Source: Rhodobacter sp. (GTDB taxonomy: Bacteria; Pseudomonadota; Alphaproteobacteria; Rhodobacterales; Rhodobacteraceae). From it: a DNA stretch of 8,601 bases. The notes below the pieces were generated by a model, which ran no database searches, was not told the DNA's origin, and saw only the letters and a list, made by a program, of their open reading frames with translations. Positions 5,895-8,601 of the stretch are shown here, piece by piece. Positions within the stretch are counted from its first letter, which is position 1; the number at the start of each line of letters is the position of its first letter. The stretch is taken from the NCBI GenBank assembly GCA_003536295.1, contig DPZQ01000089.1:1-8601 (forward strand). Direction: 5' to 3'. The position numbers and the translations under genes are program-made.

Positions 5895-7052
5895 CTAATT
5901 TTTAGCAGCTTTTTGCGCCTCAAGCTTTCGCCAAGTGGCCACATTTGCGTTATGTTCAGATAAGGTCACTCCAAAAGCATGGCCCCCGCTGCCGTCGGCC
6001 ACAAAAAAAATATAGGGTGTCTGATCTGGATTAAGCGCCGCCGAAATACTGACGCGCCCAGGATTAGCAATCGGCGTTGGCGGCAAACCCGCATTGACAT
6101 AGGTGTTATAGGGCGTGTCGCGCTCCAACTCACTTTGGCGCAAACCCCGCCCTAAAATCCCCATCCCTTGGGTCAGCCCATAAATTACTGCAGGATCAGT
6201 TTGTAGCTTCATGCCTTGTTGTAAACGGTTCACAAATACCGACGCCACCTTACCGCGTTCATCCGCAAGACCAGTTTCCTTTTCGATGAGCGAAGCTAAG
6301 ACCAAAGCCTCTTGTGGCGAGTTGATAGGCAAATCCGCTGCACGTTCAGCCCAAAGCTCACCTAAAATATCGGATTGGCGTTTTTGCATTTTTTCGATCA
6401 GGTTGATCCGTGTAGTAGCGCGCTCAAGCTCATAGCTTTCGGGGGCTAGGCTACCTTCGGCTGGCATGGCTTCAATCGGCCCTTCTAGAAAATCAGCGCG
6501 TTTTAAACCTTCAACGACCTGCCAACTGGTCACTCCTTCGGCCAAAGTCACTCGCCAACGCAAATCACTTTCAGCTGCCGCCTCTAAATAGGCCGCAGGC
6601 ACCACTTCAGTGACAGGATCAAAGGACAAGATCTCTTCATATCGATTGGTCAAAGGATTTAACTCACGCATCACAATTTGCACCGCATTTACGCTGATGC
6701 GATAATTCACATCACGACCGCACGTCGACTGACCTCCTTGGGTCAAAATATCGCTAATCTGTCCCATCGAGGCACCAGCAGGCACCAAATAAGATCCGAA
6801 TTTAAATTCCTGCGCCTTGCCCTCATAATCGGCGCTAAGGCGAAAAATAGGGCCATGGGTAATAGCACCCTGCGCCAACAACGTTTCACTGACAGCCGCC
6901 AAGCGCATTCCCTTTTCAACTCGCACACAGATAGGATTTTCAAGTGGACCTTGGCTGACATACTGATCGTGCACCCAAGCCAGCCCGACGGACAAACCGA
7001 CCAATCCAAAAATGAATAAAGTCAATGCATTCGACGCTATAGATCGAAACAT
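5895..7052 (-). CDS. mltG: Endolytic murein transglycosylase MltG (YceG-like)
   Basis: Inner-membrane lytic transglycosylase that cuts within nascent glycan strands and is thought to set strand ends during peptidoglycan synthesis. An N-terminal membrane anchor lies at about residues 9-28, followed by a periplasmic region whose start resembles the LysM-like part of MltG. The conserved catalytic domain occupies roughly 245-380. LIEKET (256-261) contains the glutamate equivalent to the catalytic residue of E. coli MltG; ASVFVNRL (271-278), LQTDPAVIYG (284-293), TPYNTY, GLPPTPIANPG and YIFFVADGSGGHAF follow in family order. Those positions count from a GTG at 7055; from the ATG at 7052 subtract one. 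The ATG shares one base with the fabF TGA stop and the GTG overlaps it by four, so translation is probably coupled to fabF. The fabF-mltG order is common in alphaproteobacteria. It is a full-length gene ending in TAG. Confidence 0.95.
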   Translation of the reverse strand: MFRSIASNALTLFIFGLVGLSVGLAWVHDQYVSQGPLENPICVRVEKGMRLAAVSETLLAQGAITHGPIFRLSADYEGKAQEFKFGSYLVPAGASMGQISDILTQGGQSTCGRDVNYRISVNAVQIVMRELNPLTNRYEEILSFDPVTEVVPAAYLEAAAESDLRWRVTLAEGVTSWQVVEGLKRADFLEGPIEAMPAEGSLAPESYELERATTRINLIEKMQKRQSDILGELWAERAADLPINSPQEALVLASLIEKETGLADERGKVASVFVNRLQQGMKLQTDPAVIYGLTQGMGILGRGLRQSELERDTPYNTYVNAGLPPTPIANPGRVSISAALNPDQTPYIFFVADGSGGHAFGVTLSEHNANVATWRKLEAQKAAKN

Positions 7053-8314
7053 CACGCTGTCACACGCCCTAAAACAAGGCTCGCATTGGTGCCGCCAAAT
7101 CCAAATGAATTTGATAAAGCTACGTTAATTTCGCGCTTAACCGCTTTATTGGCTGCCAAATCAAGCTTTGACGCCACAGCTAGCGTGTCAAGATTAATGG
7201 TAGGCGGTACAATTTGGTCTCGCAGGGCTAAAACACAAAAAATAGCCTCAACCGCACCAGCAGCCCCCAAAAGATGCCCAATACTAGATTTGGTTGACGA
7301 CATGGTCGCTTTCGCAGCCGCGTCCCCCATAAGCCGCTCAACCGCGCCAAGCTCGATCGTGTCCGCCATGGTCGAGGTGCCGTGCGCATTAATATAATCA
7401 ATATCGCCGGGCTGCAAACCCGCCCGCTTAAGCGCCATCGCCATAGACCTATAACCGCCATCACCGTCTTCAGCCGGGGCGGTTATATGATAGCCGTCGC
7501 CCGTCAAACCATAACCCAAGACTTCGGCATAAATTTTGGCGCCTCGCGCCTTGGCATGTTCATATTCTTCTAACATAACAACTCCTGCCCCCTCGCCCAT
7601 GACAAAGCCATCACGGTCAACGTCATAGGGACGGCTTGCCGTCTTTGGATTGTCACCGCGTTTTGTCGAAAGGGCTTTGCAGGCATTAAAACCCGCTATC
7701 CCAATTTCTGAAATAGGGCTTTCCGCCCCACCCGCCAACATCACATCTGCGTCGCCCCATTGGATCAAACGTGCCGCGTCACCGATGGCATGGGCCCCCG
7801 TTGAACAGGCGGTCACAACCGCATGATTTGGCCCTTTATAACCAAAACGAATGGAAACCTGCCCCGAGATCAAATTGATCAAAGCACTGGGAATAAAAAA
7901 CGGCGAGACCCGTTTTGGGCCCTTTTCCTTAATCAAAACGGCCGTATCCGCAATTGCAGACAGGCCCCCAATACCCGAGCCTATCATCACACCAGTGCGG
8001 TAGCGGTCTTCTTCAGTCTGCGGCTCCCAGCCTGAATCTTTTACAGCCTGAACAGCAGCGGTAATACCGTAAAGGATGAAATCATCCACTTTCCGGCGAT
8101 CTTTGGGCTCCATCCAATCATCAGCATTAAAGGTGCCATCAGTGCCATCCCCCAAGGGTATCTCACATGCATATTGTGTGGTGCAATTTCTGGCATCAAA
8201 ACGAGTAATCGGTCCTGCGCCAGACTGACCCGTAATCAGGCGCGCCCAAGTTTCCTCAACCCCGCAGGCCAATGGTGTGACCATTCCCAAACCCGTGACA
8301 ACCACTCGACGCAT
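7052..8314 (-). CDS. fabF: Beta-ketoacyl-[acyl-carrier-protein] synthase II
   Basis: Condenses malonyl-ACP with acyl-ACP, releasing CO2, to elongate fatty acids in the cytosol; the FabF type also supports elongation of unsaturated chains. The 420-residue thiolase-fold protein has the Cys-His-His triad: Cys170 in VTACSTGAH, His311 in NAHGTST and His347 in SSIGHLLGA. The conserved FGFGGTN loop is at 404-410. The start at 8314 gives MRRVVVTGLGMVTPLA, the standard FabF N-terminus, with AGGA at 8321-8324 six bases upstream. The frame stays open to 8410, but the extra 32 residues resemble no FabF and include the promoter region. It lies downstream of acpP, which supplies its carrier substrate, and overlaps the start of mltG. 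FabF is preferred over FabB because of the context and the overall pattern. Confidence 0.97.
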   Translation of the reverse strand: MRRVVVTGLGMVTPLACGVEETWARLITGQSGAGPITRFDARNCTTQYACEIPLGDGTDGTFNADDWMEPKDRRKVDDFILYGITAAVQAVKDSGWEPQTEEDRYRTGVMIGSGIGGLSAIADTAVLIKEKGPKRVSPFFIPSALINLISGQVSIRFGYKGPNHAVVTACSTGAHAIGDAARLIQWGDADVMLAGGAESPISEIGIAGFNACKALSTKRGDNPKTASRPYDVDRDGFVMGEGAGVVMLEEYEHAKARGAKIYAEVLGYGLTGDGYHITAPAEDGDGGYRSMAMALKRAGLQPGDIDYINAHGTSTMADTIELGAVERLMGDAAAKATMSSTKSSIGHLLGAAGAVEAIFCVLALRDQIVPPTINLDTLAVASKLDLAANKAVKREINVALSNSFGFGGTNASLVLGRVTA

Positions 8315-8371
8315 GGCAAATCCTTTTAATCCTGTGTCAATCTTTAAACACATAATTGACTGATAGAAGCT

Positions 8372-8400
8372 ATGATACACGCGCCAAAACCCAAGCGCAA
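8372..8400 (-). promoter_or_regulatory. Candidate promoter of fabF
   Basis: On the minus strand TTGCGC (8400-8395) is followed after exactly 17 bases by TATCAT (8377-8372). The -10 box matches consensus at five of six positions, but the -35 box matches only in its TTG. It lies between the acpP terminator and the fabF start, giving a leader of about 50 bases. Because the terminator hairpin may not stop all acpP transcripts, fabF could be expressed both from here and by read-through. Confidence 0.35.
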
Positions 8401-8455
8401 GAAAGCCCATGGTCTTTCAAACGCCTTCCCCATACTCAACCAACCACTAAAATGG

Positions 8456-8480
8456 TAAAGAGCGCCAAAGGCGCTCTTTA
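8456..8480 (-). terminator. Rho-independent terminator downstream of acpP
   Basis: An 11-base-pair perfect hairpin has arms at 8456-8466 and 8470-8480 around a three-base loop. Its GC-rich core is GAGCGCC/GGCGCTC. On the minus strand the stem ends in CTCTTTA and is followed by ACCATTTT, an interrupted T run. It starts 20 bases after the acpP stop. The arrangement suggests that most of the abundant acpP transcript ends here, with partial read-through into fabF. Confidence 0.75.
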
Positions 8481-8500
8481 AGTTATAAAATTTCTAGATA

Positions 8501-8601
8501 TCAGGAAGCTTTGGTTATGAAGCCAACTGCGTCACCAAAACTTTGGATTGTTTCAGCAGCGTCATCCGGAATTTCAATTCCAAATTCTTCCTCAAAAGCC
8601 A
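8501..8601 (-). CDS. acpP: Acyl carrier protein, C-terminal end (5' part outside window)
   Basis: Carries growing acyl chains on a phosphopantetheine arm for fatty-acid, lipid A and phospholipid synthesis. Only the last 32 residues lie in the window. They contain FEEEFGIEIPDDAAE, the acidic helix II-III surface of ACP, and the tail SFGDAVGFITKAS before a TGA stop. The phosphopantetheinylated serine of the DSL motif is beyond the window edge, so it cannot be checked. The adjoining fabF and the terminator between them fit the usual acpP-fabF order. Confidence 0.95.
   Translation of the reverse strand, partial: AFEEEFGIEIPDDAAETIQSFGDAVGFITKAS

Noticed and set aside
8335..8340. Perfect TTGACA on the minus strand upstream of fabF
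   Set aside because: A -10 box 17 bases further on would fall on the fabF start codon, so it cannot serve as the fabF -35 box.
8315..8410. N-terminal extension of FabF by 32 residues to the ATG at 8410
   Set aside because: The extension resembles no FabF N-terminus, overlaps the candidate promoter, and ATG 8314 has a well-placed AGGA and the standard MRRVVVTGLG start.
1..8601. A novel defence, mobile or biosynthetic system
   Set aside because: Every substantial coding region is accounted for by a well-known housekeeping family, and no integrase, transposase, direct-repeat boundary or unassigned gene cluster is visible.

Overview
The window looks like ordinary core chromosome from an alphaproteobacterium, most likely of the Rhodobacterales (Roseobacter/Rhodobacter group). 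The support is gene content and order: class I aldolase, then an FtsB/DivIC-type division protein, then pdhA-pdhB-pdhC, in which the E1 beta subunit carries its own N-terminal lipoyl domain. On the other strand lies acpP-fabF-mltG, a standard alphaproteobacterial order. Codon use is only moderately GC-rich, lower than in many members of the group. I see no transposase, phage gene, CRISPR array, toxin-antitoxin pair, rRNA or tRNA.

Plus strand, 1-4725. The window opens inside a class I fructose-bisphosphate aldolase gene. A small membrane division protein with a coiled coil follows (622-924). A 143-base gap then carries a consensus-like -10 box and a near-perfect dyad just downstream of it, and leads into the three-gene pyruvate dehydrogenase operon. 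pdhA (TTG start), pdhB and pdhC are separated by only 9-10 bases, each gap holding a strong ribosome binding site. Together they encode E1 alpha, E1 beta with a lipoyl domain, and E2. The E3 gene (lpd) is not in the window.

Minus strand, 4748-8601. A bidirectional terminator separates pdhC from the convergent cysE gene for serine acetyltransferase. Upstream of cysE is a 337-base, AT-rich stretch with no convincing gene. Beyond it, in transcription order, come acpP (C-terminal end only, at the window edge), a terminator hairpin, fabF, and mltG, whose start overlaps the fabF stop. These connect fatty-acid elongation to peptidoglycan processing.

The genes supply linked parts of central metabolism: glycolytic or gluconeogenic triose chemistry, pyruvate to acetyl-CoA, acetyl-CoA use for O-acetylserine and fatty acids, and two envelope/division proteins. 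I found no undescribed system. The items most worth a second look are regulatory: the CG-centred dyad over the predicted pdhA transcription start, the duplicated lipoyl domain, and the unexplained AT-rich gap upstream of cysE.
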